Positions 36,777 to 46,674 of a DNA stretch of 64,000 bases are shown here, piece after piece. The notes under the pieces are model-generated. The model saw only the letters and a program-made list of their open reading frames with translations. It made no database searches and was not told where the DNA came from. The DNA comes from Polynucleobacter sp. 86C-FISCH (GTDB lineage Bacteria > Pseudomonadota > Gammaproteobacteria > Burkholderiales > Burkholderiaceae). The position numbers and the translations under genes were made by a program. Location: the NCBI RefSeq assembly GCF_018882415.1, contig NZ_JACVOL010000001.1, positions 768,253 through 832,252 of the forward strand, in the 5' to 3' direction. Numbering within the stretch: the stretch's first letter is position 1; each line of letters opens with the position of its first letter.

Positions 36777-38210
36777 ATGCGCCAATTTCTGAAGAATTTT
36801 GCACTGATCGCAGTTGGTCTTATTGCTGGAGTTGCAGCTACGATCCAGCTCTCCGCGACCGCCCAGCAAGGCGCCCAGCTCCCACTGGATGAACTGCGCA
36901 CACTGTCCAATGTCTTTGCACAGATTAAACGCGAGTATGTGGAGCCGATTGAAGATAAACAATTATTGACAGATGCTGTCAAAGGAATGGTAAGCAGTCT
37001 TGATCCGCATTCCACCTTCTTGGACAAAAAAGATTTTTCAGAAATGCAGGAACAAACGTCTGGAAAATTTGCTGGTCTCGGTATTGAAATTACATCTGAA
37101 GATGGTGTGGTGAAGGTATTAAATCCAATTGAAGATAGCCCAGCTGCCCGTGCAGGTCTGCAGGCAGGAGATTTAATTACACGTTTAGACGACAAGCCAG
37201 TACGCGGTATGTCTCTCGACAAAGCTGTCCGCACTATGCGTGGCACACCGGGCACCAAAATTACTTTGACAGTATTTCGTAAGAGTGAAGAGCGTAGCTT
37301 TCCAGTAACAATCACTCGTGCAGAAATTAAAGTTCAATCAGTCAAAACTAAAATTCTTGACAACGATATTGCTTGGGTACGTATCACTAGCTTTCAGGAG
37401 CGCACCGTTCCTGATCTTGCTAAAAAATTAACTGATATTGCCAACCAAGACCCAAAACTTAAAGGCATCATTCTTGACCTTCGTAACAATGGCGGCGGTT
37501 TATTGCAAGGCGCTGTAGGGGTTGCGGCCGCATTCTTGCCATCAGATGCCATTATTGTCTCCACCAAAGGCCAATCCCCAGATTCGAAGCAAGTATTCAA
37601 TGCCACTCCGGCCATGTACCGCTTGAATGAGTCTGGCGACCCACTAGCGGGCGTACCAGCCATCTTCAAGAAGTTGCCTATGGTGGTGTTGGTAAATGCT
37701 TATTCCGCCTCAGCCTCTGAGATTGTGGCTGGCGCACTTCAGGATTACAAACGCGCAACCATTATCGGCAAAACGACCTTTGGTAAGGGCTCCGTACAAA
37801 CCGTTCGCCCTCTGACCAATGATTCAGCGCTCAAAATTACTACCGCTTACTACTACACCCCTAGCGGTAAATCGATTCAGGCTTTTGGCGTTAAACCAGA
37901 CATTCCAGTAGACCAAAATAAAGATGGTGATCCTGATGATGTTTTGATCACTCGCGAGATTGATAGCGAGAAGCATCTGCGCAACAAACAATCTGCTGAA
38001 GACAAGCTCATTAAGGATCGTGAGCAACGTCGCCTCGAAGAGTTGCAACGCATTGAAGAAAAAAATGCGAAGAAAACTCCTGAGGAAAAAGAGAAAGATA
38101 AAAATAAGAAGCCTCCAGAGCTTGGCAGCGCAGATGATTTCATGCTTTCTCAAGCAGTGGCCTTTATTAATGGCCAGCCTGTGAAGCGCTCATCATCTAA
38201 GCTTGAATAA
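36777..38210 (+). CDS. C-terminal processing peptidase CtpA (S41 family)
   Basis: Periplasmic serine protease with a signal anchor at the N-terminus (ALIAVGLIAGVAATIQ). The PDZ domain (GLGIEITSEDG… to VFRKSEERSF) lies at about residues 95–180. The catalytic core has NAYSASASEIVAGAL with the serine near residue 312, and TFGKGSVQT with the lysine. The C-terminal ~60 residues form a highly charged Lys/Glu segment, probably helical. 477 residues is normal for Ctp proteases. It follows gpmA as in other Burkholderiales. Confidence 0.94.
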   Translation: MRQFLKNFALIAVGLIAGVAATIQLSATAQQGAQLPLDELRTLSNVFAQIKREYVEPIEDKQLLTDAVKGMVSSLDPHSTFLDKKDFSEMQEQTSGKFAGLGIEITSEDGVVKVLNPIEDSPAARAGLQAGDLITRLDDKPVRGMSLDKAVRTMRGTPGTKITLTVFRKSEERSFPVTITRAEIKVQSVKTKILDNDIAWVRITSFQERTVPDLAKKLTDIANQDPKLKGIILDLRNNGGGLLQGAVGVAAAFLPSDAIIVSTKGQSPDSKQVFNATPAMYRLNESGDPLAGVPAIFKKLPMVVLVNAYSASASEIVAGALQDYKRATIIGKTTFGKGSVQTVRPLTNDSALKITTAYYYTPSGKSIQAFGVKPDIPVDQNKDGDPDDVLITREIDSEKHLRNKQSAEDKLIKDREQRRLEELQRIEEKNAKKTPEEKEKDKNKKPPELGSADDFMLSQAVAFINGQPVKRSSSKLE

Positions 38211-38231
38211 TTTTTAGCTTACGGCCAGCAA

Positions 38232-38984
38232 ATGAATGACGAGCAGTTACTTCGCTACTCTAGGCATTTATTGCTGGAAGAAATTGATGTTGTTGGCCAA
38301 GAAAAACTGCTTAATGCACACGTATTAGTAATTGGAGCTGGCGGCCTGGGCAGTGCGGCCGCGCCTTACTTGGCAGCAGCAGGAGTAGGTCACATCACCC
38401 TGATGGATCATGATGCAGTAGAGCTGACAAATTTACAGCGCCAAATCATGCATGCTGAAAGCAGTATTGGTAAAAGCAAAGTTGCCTCCGGAAAAGAATT
38501 TCTAGAGCGACTTAATTCCTCGATACAAATCGAAACCATTCAAGCTAAAGCAACTAACTCACTGCTGGATGAGTTATTGCCGAGCGTGGATGTAGTTTTA
38601 GATTGCACAGATAATTTCTCAACCAGGCATCTGATTAATGCTGCCTGCGTTAAAAACAAAACTCCACTGGTGTCTGGATCGGCCCTCAAATTTGATGGTC
38701 AAGTCAGCGTTTTTGATCCACGCAACTCAAAGTCCCCATGCTATGCCTGCATCTTTTCTCCAGATGAGCAATTTGAAGAAGTCAGCTGCTCTAGCATGGG
38801 TATCTTCTCGCCCTTGGTGGGAATTATTGGCGCCATGCAGGCAGCACAGGCTCTACAAGTTTTAATTGGTTTTGGTGAAACCTTAGTGGGGCGTATGCTG
38901 CTTTGGAATGGGCGGACAACTCAGATTGATGAAATCCGCATTAGCCGCAATGGTGAGTGTTCAGTGTGCGGCTCAGCGCACTAA
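38232..38984 (+). CDS. MoeB/ThiF family adenylyltransferase
   Basis: E1-like enzyme that adenylates the C-terminus of a ubiquitin-like sulfur carrier (MoaD or ThiS). It has the ATP-binding loop VLVIGAGGLGSAAAPYLAAAG, the DHDAVELTNLQRQ motif and paired zinc cysteines (CYAC and CSVC). No rhodanese domain is fused. At 250 residues it fits MoeB or ThiF; neither moa nor thi genes are adjacent, so the pathway is not decided. Confidence 0.9.
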   Translation: MNDEQLLRYSRHLLLEEIDVVGQEKLLNAHVLVIGAGGLGSAAAPYLAAAGVGHITLMDHDAVELTNLQRQIMHAESSIGKSKVASGKEFLERLNSSIQIETIQAKATNSLLDELLPSVDVVLDCTDNFSTRHLINAACVKNKTPLVSGSALKFDGQVSVFDPRNSKSPCYACIFSPDEQFEEVSCSSMGIFSPLVGIIGAMQAAQALQVLIGFGETLVGRMLLWNGRTTQIDEIRISRNGECSVCGSAH

Positions 38985-38988
38985 GACA

Positions 38989-40740
38989 CTAAGAAAGTAA
39001 GCGCTCCAAAGCTTTCGCTTGTTCTTCGGGCTCATAAGCCCTTAATACTCTTGCTACACGAGCCTTTAATAAGCCTACATTAGCCTGTAGGATCTCACGC
39101 TTTACCAATAGCAACTGACTAAAGTGCATTGAAAAATCGGTCAGGCCCAGCGCCAGTAATAACCTGGTTAATGCAGGATCACCAGCCATCTCACCACAAA
39201 CAGCCACAGGCACATTTGCGCGTTTAGCTTGCTCAATGATATTTGCCAATAGGTTCAATATGGCCGGATGCAGTGGATCATATAGATGTGCAACTGAATG
39301 GTCTGCCCGATCAATCGCCAAGGTGTACTGAATTAAATCGTTAGTACCAATAGATAGGAAATCAAAGCGATTAATAAACAAAGGTAGCACTAAAGCGGCA
39401 GCCGGAATCTCAATCATGGCGCCGACTTGAATATTCGGATTAAATGCTTTGCCACGCTGATGCAATTGCTGCTTTGCTTTTTCAATCAACCTAAATGTTT
39501 CATCAATTTCTTTAGCGTGCGCCAACATTGGAATCATGATGCGCGCTTGACCATGCGCCGACGCACGCAAGATTGCCCTTAACTGCGTTAAGAAAATTTC
39601 AGGCTCTGTTAAAGACCAGCGAATCGCCCGCAAACCTAGTGGTGAAGTGCCTGTCTGCGAAACGTCTCCGCCGCCGCCTAAAGCCTTATCAGCACCCACA
39701 TCAATCGTTCTAATATTCACCGGCAAGCCATGCATCAAATCTACTACTCGGCGGTATTCTTGATATTGCTGCTCTTCGTCTGGCAAAGCCTGTTTGCGAT
39801 CCATGAATAAAAATTCGGAGCGGAACAAGCCAACACCTACTGCACCCAACTTCACCGCTTGAATAGCATCTTCTGGCAACTCAATATTAGCGAACAACTC
39901 AATCTGAACGCGATCAGCCGTTTCAGTTTTGGCATGTTTTAACTGCTGGAGCTTGCGAGCTTCTTTTAAAACCTGAGTTTGTAATTTTCGATATTCGGCT
40001 AGCAGTTGCTCATCAGGAGCGACAACCACAACACCTCGCTCGCCATCCAATACGAGCCAGTCGCCGTGACGAATCATTTCACTCGCATGACGCACGCCGA
40101 CTACCGCAGGAATCTCCATGCTTCGAGCCACAATAGCGGTATGGGAGGTCTTACCACCAAGGTCCGTTACAAAACCTGTAAAAGCATGCTCTTTAAAACG
40201 CAACATGTCGTGCGGAGCAATATCATGGGCAACAATGATCGATTCAACCCCAATATCACTTCCAGGCAAGAAATCTGAATCATTTAAGGAATCTTTTTTC
40301 TGGGCATTTAATGCCTTAATCACGCGCTCAGCAACCTGCCGAATATCATTTGCGCGCTCTTTTAGATATGCATCCTCAATATCTGCAAATTGCTCCAATA
40401 GATCATTGAGCTCAGTTGTTAAAGCCCAAGCTGCATTCAATCTCTGGGTACGAATTAACTTAATCGGCTTCTCAGCCAACGCAGGGTCAGCCAATATCAT
40501 GCCGTGCACATCTAAGAATGCCGCCATCTCTTGAGGTGCATCTTTAGGTAAGCCTTGACGTAATTGCTCGAGCTCTAAACGTACCTGATCAAACGCATCC
40601 AACAACTTTTGAGCTTCAGCCTCTTCTTTACCGGCCTCAACCAGATGATGACTCACTTCTAATGCTGCACGAGATATCAGTACGGCCTTGCCTATAGCAA
40701 TGCCCTTTGATACTGGAATTCCGTGCAAAGCAAATGTCAT
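38989..40740 (-). CDS. ptsI: PTS enzyme I (phosphoenolpyruvate-protein phosphotransferase) PtsI
   Basis: Takes phosphate from PEP and passes it to HPr. The 583 residues have the N-terminal HPr-binding region, the phosphohistidine H200 in DLGGKTSHTAIVAR, and the C-terminal PEP-binding barrel with FRSEFLFM, IPMLAH and VAVCGEMAGD. Length matches standard EI rather than PtsP, which has an added GAF domain. It lies five bases after ptsH. No sugar-specific EIIBC is in the window. Confidence 0.96.
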   Translation of the reverse strand: MTFALHGIPVSKGIAIGKAVLISRAALEVSHHLVEAGKEEAEAQKLLDAFDQVRLELEQLRQGLPKDAPQEMAAFLDVHGMILADPALAEKPIKLIRTQRLNAAWALTTELNDLLEQFADIEDAYLKERANDIRQVAERVIKALNAQKKDSLNDSDFLPGSDIGVESIIVAHDIAPHDMLRFKEHAFTGFVTDLGGKTSHTAIVARSMEIPAVVGVRHASEMIRHGDWLVLDGERGVVVVAPDEQLLAEYRKLQTQVLKEARKLQQLKHAKTETADRVQIELFANIELPEDAIQAVKLGAVGVGLFRSEFLFMDRKQALPDEEQQYQEYRRVVDLMHGLPVNIRTIDVGADKALGGGGDVSQTGTSPLGLRAIRWSLTEPEIFLTQLRAILRASAHGQARIMIPMLAHAKEIDETFRLIEKAKQQLHQRGKAFNPNIQVGAMIEIPAAALVLPLFINRFDFLSIGTNDLIQYTLAIDRADHSVAHLYDPLHPAILNLLANIIEQAKRANVPVAVCGEMAGDPALTRLLLALGLTDFSMHFSQLLLVKREILQANVGLLKARVARVLRAYEPEEQAKALERLLS

Positions 40741-40745
40741 GCTAA

Positions 40746-41015
40746 TTACTCACCTTCGCCAAAGCGATCATTAATCAAAGCTGTCAGAGCCTGCATGGCT
40801 TCATCTTCTTTCTCGCCTACAGTCTCAAGAGTGATGGTGCTACCAATTCCAGCTGCCAACATCATGACACCCATAATGCTCTTGGCATTAATTTGACGCC
40901 CGTTACGTGACAAGAGTATTTCACAGGGAAACTGTGCGGCTAATTGAGAAAGCTTTGCAGAAGCGCGTGCGTGCAAACCCAACTTATTAATGATTTCAAT
41001 TTCTGCGGTAGGCAT
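40746..41015 (-). CDS. ptsH: Phosphocarrier protein HPr
   Basis: 89-residue phosphocarrier between EI and EIIA proteins. Both regulatory sites are present: H15 in LGLHARAS for EI-dependent transfer and S46 in NAKSIMGV for HprK. The intact Ser46 region fits with the hprK gene at 7.6 kb. It sits between the EIIA-Man gene and ptsI. Confidence 0.96.
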   Translation of the reverse strand: MPTAEIEIINKLGLHARASAKLSQLAAQFPCEILLSRNGRQINAKSIMGVMMLAAGIGSTITLETVGEKEDEAMQALTALINDRFGEGE

Positions 41016-41032
41016 TGTGAGATGAGCCCTCT

Positions 41033-41455
41033 TTACTCTTGATTTACTTTTGAACCGAGGCGCAAAATTCCATGCTGCCCACCAGCAAGCGCTTTTTGCG
41101 CGAGCTCTTCTAAACCCTCACCACGGTGAGAGATGCAACGCATCAACATAGGGAGATTAAGTCCGGCCAACACAACCACGGGCGCATTTAATCCCGATAA
41201 GGGGCCCAGCGCCTCAAGCTTAGATGCGACATTCGCAGGAGTGGCGCCCATGACATCAGTCAAGATAAGGACGCCGTTACCGGTATTTACGCCATAAGCC
41301 GCTTTCAGCACGCGATCGAAGCTCACCTTGGTATCTTCATAGGGAGGAATATCAACCGCCCGCACGCGTTCTGGCACTACGCCAAAAGCATGCTCTGCAA
41401 AGCCCAACATTGCGCTCGCAACAGGTGTATGAGCAACGATGACAATTCCAGCCAT
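41033..41455 (-). CDS. PTS mannose-type EIIA domain protein
   Basis: 140-residue EIIA of the mannose/fructose family with the phosphohistidine H9 in IVIVAHTPVASAML and ILTDVMGATPANVA later. No EIIB, C or D genes are linked. Such free EIIA-Man proteins next to ptsH–ptsI are found in many proteobacteria and are thought to regulate. The ATG at 41455 follows the gshB stop closely; a longer frame upstream would overlap gshB. Confidence 0.92.
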   Translation of the reverse strand: MAGIVIVAHTPVASAMLGFAEHAFGVVPERVRAVDIPPYEDTKVSFDRVLKAAYGVNTGNGVLILTDVMGATPANVASKLEALGPLSGLNAPVVVLAGLNLPMLMRCISHRGEGLEELAQKALAGGQHGILRLGSKVNQE

Positions 41456-41457
41456 AT

Positions 41458-42399
41458 TTATGCCAATGCTTTCTCTAGTGTTGCCAACCAAAATTGCGGG
41501 ACATTAAAATCACTTTGGTCGGTAATTTCAACAAAACAAGTGGGGCTAGTCACATTAATTTCAGTGAGATAGCCTCCAATTAAATCCAGTCCAACTAAGA
41601 ATAATCCACGCCGATTGAGTATTGGGGCCAATTTTTCGGCAACCCTTTTTTCACCCTCAGTTAAAGGCATGGCAACCCCTTTACCACCAGCCGCTAAATT
41701 GCCGCGAATTTCATTGCCCTGTGGAATACGTGCCAATGCAAACGGCACTACCTTGCCACCAATTAATAGCACTCGCTTATCGCCCTGGGCAATCTCTGGA
41801 AGAAAGCGCTGAACCATGAGCGTCCTAGCACCATTTTCCCCAAGCGTTTCGACAATGCTAGCGAGATTAAGACCGTCGGCACCAACCCTAAATACGCCCA
41901 TGCCCCCCATACCATCCAAGGGCTTAATCACAATATCTCGGTGAGTTTGGTGAAAGCGCTCTACAGCATCCAATTCACGCGTTACCAAGGTAGGCGGAAT
42001 AAGCTCAGGAAATTCAGTAATAGACAGTTTTTCAGAGTGATCACGCACCGCGCTCGGCTCATTAAATACTTTTGCGCCTTGACGAACTGCAGCCGATAAC
42101 AACCAAGTTGTATTGAGATACTCAATATCAAATGGTGGATCTGTGCGCATGAGAACAGCAGAAAAAGATTTAAGTGATCGCGACTCTATATCACCCAACT
42201 CATACCAATTCGTAGAGCTTGGTTTAATTGCTAAGGCATGGCAATCAGCAACAACAAAATCATCTCGCCATAAAACATTTCTACTTTGACAAAACCATAA
42301 ACGATGTCCAGCTTCTTGCGCAACGCGCATCATTGCCAGCGTGGAATCTTTGTGAATCTTGAAAGACTCAAGAGGGTCTGCAATAAAAAGAAAGTCCAT
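41458..42399 (-). CDS. gshB: Glutathione synthetase GshB
   Basis: ATP-grasp enzyme that adds glycine to gamma-glutamylcysteine. The 313 residues open with MDFLFIADPLESFKIHKDST, then show IVIKPLDGMGGMGVFRV (the ATP-binding glycine-rich loop), and end with GLDLIGGYLTEINVTSPTCF. Length and motifs are those of the proteobacterial enzyme. It lies 28 bases after gshA and two bases before the EIIA-Man gene. Confidence 0.97.
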   Translation of the reverse strand: MDFLFIADPLESFKIHKDSTLAMMRVAQEAGHRLWFCQSRNVLWRDDFVVADCHALAIKPSSTNWYELGDIESRSLKSFSAVLMRTDPPFDIEYLNTTWLLSAAVRQGAKVFNEPSAVRDHSEKLSITEFPELIPPTLVTRELDAVERFHQTHRDIVIKPLDGMGGMGVFRVGADGLNLASIVETLGENGARTLMVQRFLPEIAQGDKRVLLIGGKVVPFALARIPQGNEIRGNLAAGGKGVAMPLTEGEKRVAEKLAPILNRRGLFLVGLDLIGGYLTEINVTSPTCFVEITDQSDFNVPQFWLATLEKALA

Positions 42400-42427
42400 T
42401 TTTTCTATTGAGAGATTAGCGTTTCAT

Positions 42428-43726
42428 TTATGCAGCTTCGGCGTTGGGATCGGTGCGCTCTAGCTCCAATGATGCAGCAAGAAGGGCTAAACGGGCAACC
42501 ACGCCATATAAATAGAAGCGATTAGGTGCCGCACTACCTGGCTTAGCGCCTAAATCAGGCATAGAGTTTTGCTCAAATGCCAGCGGCACAAAGTGCATGC
42601 CAGGTGCATTGAGATTTTCATCTGGACCACGATCAGTATGAACGCGATAGAAGCCGCCAATGACGTAGCGGTCAATCATGTACACCACTGGCTCAGCAAC
42701 TGCCTCGTTAACCTTTTCGAAGGTATAGACACCCTCCTGAATCAGCACGTCACTGACCTCAAGACCCTCTTTAACCACACTCATCTTATTGCGATCTTTG
42801 CGGTTCAAACCCTTTAGCTGTGCGGGATCGTTTACCACCATGATGCCCATGCCATAGGTTCCTGCATCCGCTTTCACAACGACATATGGCTTCTCTTTAA
42901 TACCGTATTCACGATATTTTTTGGCAGTCTTCTTCAGCACTTGTTCAACTGCAGTCTGCAGCTCATCTTCACCCTTACGCTCATGAAAATTAATATTTGA
43001 GCAACTTGAAAAATAGGGGTTAATCATCCAAGGATCGATATCAACCACTTTGGCAAATTTCTTTGCGACCTCTTCATAAGCGGCAAAGTGATTCGATTTC
43101 CGACGAACGTGCCAGCCAGCATGCAGGCCTGGCAATAGATATTGTTCGTAAATATTTTCCAGAATCGGAGGAATGCCTGCAGATAAATCGTTATTCAACA
43201 AGATCGAGCAGGGATCAAAATCTTTTAAACCTAAACGTTGCTTCTTTAGCCCAAGCCGGGAAAGAGGCTCCATCAACAGGCGATTGCCATCAGGCAATTC
43301 AATCCAAGTTGGCTTCTTAATTTCTTCGGAGAAAGTTCCGAGGCGAACATTCAAACCTGCTTGACGCAAAATCGAAGACAAGCGGGCAATATTTTGTAAA
43401 TAAAAAGTATTTCGAGTGTGACGCTCCGGAATTAACAATAAGTTTTTTGCTTCCGGACAAATCTTCTCAATAGCAGCCATTGCAGCTTGCACAGCTAAAG
43501 GCAACATCTGCGGAGATAGATTATTAAACCCACCAGGAAATAGATTGGTATCTACTGGCGCCAACTTAAACCCAGAATTGCGCAGATCAACTGAACAATA
43601 AAAAGGCGGTGTGTGCTCTTGCCATTCCAACCTGAACCAACGCTCAATGGTTGGGGTCGCTTCTAGAACCTTTGACTCTAATTCGAGCAAAGGGCCGCTG
43701 AGTGCAGTAATGAGATGTGGAACCAT
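42428..43726 (-). CDS. gshA: Glutamate–cysteine ligase GshA (betaproteobacterial type)
   Basis: Catalyses the first step of glutathione synthesis. The 432-residue protein belongs to the distinct GshA family found beside gshB in betaproteobacteria, not the E. coli-type fold. Recognisable stretches include FYCSVDLRNSGFKLAPVDTNLFPGGFNNL, VVKADAGTYGMGIM and YMIDRYVIGGFYRVH. The pairing with gshB supports the call. A strong hairpin separates it from amtB upstream. Confidence 0.92.
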   Translation of the reverse strand: MVPHLITALSGPLLELESKVLEATPTIERWFRLEWQEHTPPFYCSVDLRNSGFKLAPVDTNLFPGGFNNLSPQMLPLAVQAAMAAIEKICPEAKNLLLIPERHTRNTFYLQNIARLSSILRQAGLNVRLGTFSEEIKKPTWIELPDGNRLLMEPLSRLGLKKQRLGLKDFDPCSILLNNDLSAGIPPILENIYEQYLLPGLHAGWHVRRKSNHFAAYEEVAKKFAKVVDIDPWMINPYFSSCSNINFHERKGEDELQTAVEQVLKKTAKKYREYGIKEKPYVVVKADAGTYGMGIMVVNDPAQLKGLNRKDRNKMSVVKEGLEVSDVLIQEGVYTFEKVNEAVAEPVVYMIDRYVIGGFYRVHTDRGPDENLNAPGMHFVPLAFEQNSMPDLGAKPGSAAPNRFYLYGVVARLALLAASLELERTDPNAEAA

Positions 43727-43756
43727 TCCACCATTGTAAGATTATTAAAAGAAAGA

Positions 43757-43778
43757 CGCGGGATCCGAGGATCCCGCG
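43757..43778 (-). terminator. Terminator after amtB
   Basis: A perfect GC-rich inverted repeat CGCGGGATCC-GA-GGATCCCGCG. On the minus strand it is followed by a T-rich stretch (TCTTTCTTTT). It lies 52 bases downstream of the amtB stop and just before gshA, so it separates the two transcripts. Confidence 0.75.
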
Positions 43779-43829
43779 CTTAAAACTAGGCAGCTAACCA
43801 CAGCCGCCCAGTGAGGGGTAAATTACAGA

Positions 43830-45314
43830 TTAAGACTCGTAGGCAGACTCACCATGTGAGCTGATATCGAGGCCTTCGCGCTCTTGATCTTCCTTGACAC
43901 GCAAACCAATCACGATATCGACCAATTTGAAGGCAATGAAAGAAACCACGCCAGACCAAATTAAAGTCACAATCACGCCTTGGCTTTGGATCCAAAGCTG
44001 ACTAACGATAGAGTAATCAGGGGCAACAGCATTTGCTACATAGTCCCAGATACCTGTTCCGCCGAGTGCTGGATCAGCAAATACGCCTGTCAACAATGCA
44101 CCTAAGATACCGCCAACGCCATGCACGCCGAATACGTCCAAGCTGTCGTCTGAACCCAAAATCTTCTTGAGACCAGAAACACCCCACAAGCAAACTACGC
44201 CAGCAGCAGCACCGATAGCGAGCGCACCCATTGGACCAACAAAGCCAGCGGCAGGAGTAACAGCAACCAAACCAGCTACGCATCCAGAAGCAGCACCCAA
44301 CATGGATGGCTTGCCTTTTGTAATCCACTCAGCAAATGACCAGCCCAATACTGCAGCAGCCGTTGCCAATAATGTATTTACGAAAGCTAGTACTGCACTG
44401 CCGTTTGCTTCGAGGGCTGAACCAGCATTGAAACCAAACCAACCAAACCACAAGAGTGAAGCGCCAATCATGACGAACACCAAGTTGTGTGGCTTCATAG
44501 CTTCTTTGCCGTAACCCAAACGCTTACCAACTACGTATGAGCCAACCAAACCTGCGATCGCAGCATTGATATGAACAACGGTACCGCCAGCAAAGTCGAG
44601 AACACCCTTCTGCCACAACCAACCAGCACGTGCTGTAATTGCTTCAAGTGAAGCTGCATCTTTGATGTCATCAGGACCTGGCCAGAACCAAACCATGTGA
44701 GCGATTGGTAAGTAGCTGAAAGTAAACCAGAGAATCACAAACAAAATGATCGCGGAGAACTTTGCACGCTCTGCAAACGCACCAACGATCAAGCAGCAAG
44801 TAATCGTTGCAAACGCAGCTTGGAAAGCCATAAATACAAACTCAGGAATAACAACACCTTTACTAAAGGTAGCCGCTACTGAATCTGGGTTCATGCCTTG
44901 CAAGAACAAGCGATCCAATCCACCAATAAATGCCCCGCCTTCGCTAAATGCAAAGCTATAGCCATATAGTGACCACAAGACCGTTACCAATGAAAAGATA
45001 AACATGCACTGTACGAGTACAGAAAGAATGTTCTTACTTCTTGTTAAGCCACCGTAGAACAAAGCCAAACCAGGCAAAGTCATTAGGATTACTAATGCGG
45101 TACATACTAGCAACCAAGCTGTATCAGCCTTATTGCACTTTTCAGAGCAAAGAACTGGAGCAGGCTCTGCAGCAGCAGGAGTCGCAGCAGGCGCTGTTAC
45201 AGCTGGCTTCTTAACTTCATCAGCATGCGCTGGTGAAGTAACCATTACACCAGTAGTACCAATGGCCAAGGCCATAGCACCACCAGCAACGAGTCGTTTC
45301 ATCCAAGTTAACAT
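43830..45314 (-). CDS. amtB: Ammonium transporter AmtB
   Basis: Trimeric inner-membrane ammonium channel. With the ATG at 45314 (purine-rich GAGAGG upstream) the protein has 494 residues. A cleavable signal peptide ends at SPAHA and an Ala/Pro linker follows. Then come eleven predicted helices with the Amt signature HINAAIAGLVGSYVVGKR and FGWFGFNAGSA. The C-terminus (EDQEREGLDISSHGESAYES) is the GlnK-contact tail. It follows glnK by 13 bases. Confidence 0.96.
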   Translation of the reverse strand: MLTWMKRLVAGGAMALAIGTTGVMVTSPAHADEVKKPAVTAPAATPAAAEPAPVLCSEKCNKADTAWLLVCTALVILMTLPGLALFYGGLTRSKNILSVLVQCMFIFSLVTVLWSLYGYSFAFSEGGAFIGGLDRLFLQGMNPDSVAATFSKGVVIPEFVFMAFQAAFATITCCLIVGAFAERAKFSAIILFVILWFTFSYLPIAHMVWFWPGPDDIKDAASLEAITARAGWLWQKGVLDFAGGTVVHINAAIAGLVGSYVVGKRLGYGKEAMKPHNLVFVMIGASLLWFGWFGFNAGSALEANGSAVLAFVNTLLATAAAVLGWSFAEWITKGKPSMLGAASGCVAGLVAVTPAAGFVGPMGALAIGAAAGVVCLWGVSGLKKILGSDDSLDVFGVHGVGGILGALLTGVFADPALGGTGIWDYVANAVAPDYSIVSQLWIQSQGVIVTLIWSGVVSFIAFKLVDIVIGLRVKEDQEREGLDISSHGESAYES

Positions 45315-45327
45315 TTTGAACCTCTCT

Positions 45328-45678
<351 letters not shown>

Positions 45679-45690
45679 TCAGAGTGGAAA

Positions 45691-46542
45691 TTAGAAAGTT
45701 TTTGTGAGGGCTACTACAGCACCGCCACGACCGGCAGAACTTTGAAAGCCGGCATTAGGAGCTGTCCATGTATTCCACCAGTACGGATTTGCATTGGTGC
45801 TGACGTATGACGCAGAAGCAGATAATCCTGCGCCAAAATCTTTAGTAACACCCAATTTCCAATCGGTGTAGCTCAGAGTTCCTAAACCAGCAGTGCTAAC
45901 ACCATTAGATACGCCTGGCTGCCCAGCAACATGTTGGTAACCAATATGGCCATTCAAACTAAGACCCCAAATTCCTGTGTCCAAATTTGAAGTTAAATCT
46001 AAATAATATGACCCTGTACTGTTAGGAATACCAAAGATATTGGTGAGGCCATAGTTAACCTTACCAAAACCAGTTACCGGACCAAATGTGAAATTTTGAG
46101 CAACATAAAGTTCAGTTGTATTTGGGTTAAGCAAAAGATTGTTGTAGTTACCACCAGTTTGTGGATAGTAGTACTGCAACACACCAAAGTCGGAGGCAAA
46201 ACCTTCAGCAATTAACTCTTTCTTGAAGCCGCCATAGAAATCCATTTCAATTGGTGCTTTGATACCGTTGTTAGTGGTATTGGAAACCCAGTTAATTGTG
46301 CTGTTCCAGTTACCAATATAGAGACCGCTCTCATGAGCGTAGTCAAAGCCACCTTGAATCGCTGGTTGGTAATTTGTTTGGGTGATACCACGATAGCGAT
46401 AATCATTAGTAATCGTAACGTTTGCTGTAACTGGACTAGCTTCAGGAGCTTCAGCAGCCGCTGGGGCTGTTTGTGCAAATGCTGCGGTTGCAAATAAACC
46501 AGATGCTGCTAGAGCAATGGCTGTCTTTTGAATTGTTTTCAT
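45691..46542 (-). CDS. TorF-family putative outer-membrane porin
   Basis: 283-residue protein with a signal peptide (…AAFAQTAPAAAEAP) followed by alternating beta strands rich in Tyr, Gly and Asn and ending in a C-terminal Phe (VVALTKTF), typical of an outer-membrane barrel. VTNDYRYRGITQT near the mature start is the signature of the TorF/gcw_chp family. It is 24 bases upstream of glnK, so nitrogen-limited uptake through the outer membrane is a plausible role. Substrate unproven. Confidence 0.85.
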   Translation of the reverse strand: MKTIQKTAIALAASGLFATAAFAQTAPAAAEAPEASPVTANVTITNDYRYRGITQTNYQPAIQGGFDYAHESGLYIGNWNSTINWVSNTTNNGIKAPIEMDFYGGFKKELIAEGFASDFGVLQYYYPQTGGNYNNLLLNPNTTELYVAQNFTFGPVTGFGKVNYGLTNIFGIPNSTGSYYLDLTSNLDTGIWGLSLNGHIGYQHVAGQPGVSNGVSTAGLGTLSYTDWKLGVTKDFGAGLSASASYVSTNANPYWWNTWTAPNAGFQSSAGRGGAVVALTKTF

Positions 46543-46651
46543 TTAAAACTCCTAAGTGGTCATGAAAAAAGGGATAAATGCTTATTGCATGGAGTGATCA
46601 TGAAGGGATGGGCTTTTTTGACTTTGGCCCAATTCCCCTATTTAATGCTTA

Positions 46652-46667
46652 TGCACTTTTTTGGTGC
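46652..46667. promoter_or_regulatory. NtrC-type binding site A upstream of the porin–glnK–amtB operon
   Basis: TGCAC-N6-GGTGC, 16 bases. This reproduces the spacing and both half-sites of the NtrC (NRI) enhancer sites at E. coli glnA. It lies about 110 bases upstream of the porin start. The match is by eye; no sigma-54 GG-N10-GC promoter was found between it and the gene. Confidence 0.65.
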
Positions 46668-46674
46668 TTCAGAC

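Noticed and set aside
37824..38153. Minus-strand frames of ~90–110 codons within the ctpA 3' part
   Set aside because: They are shadows of the Lys/Glu-rich tail of CtpA and have no independent support.
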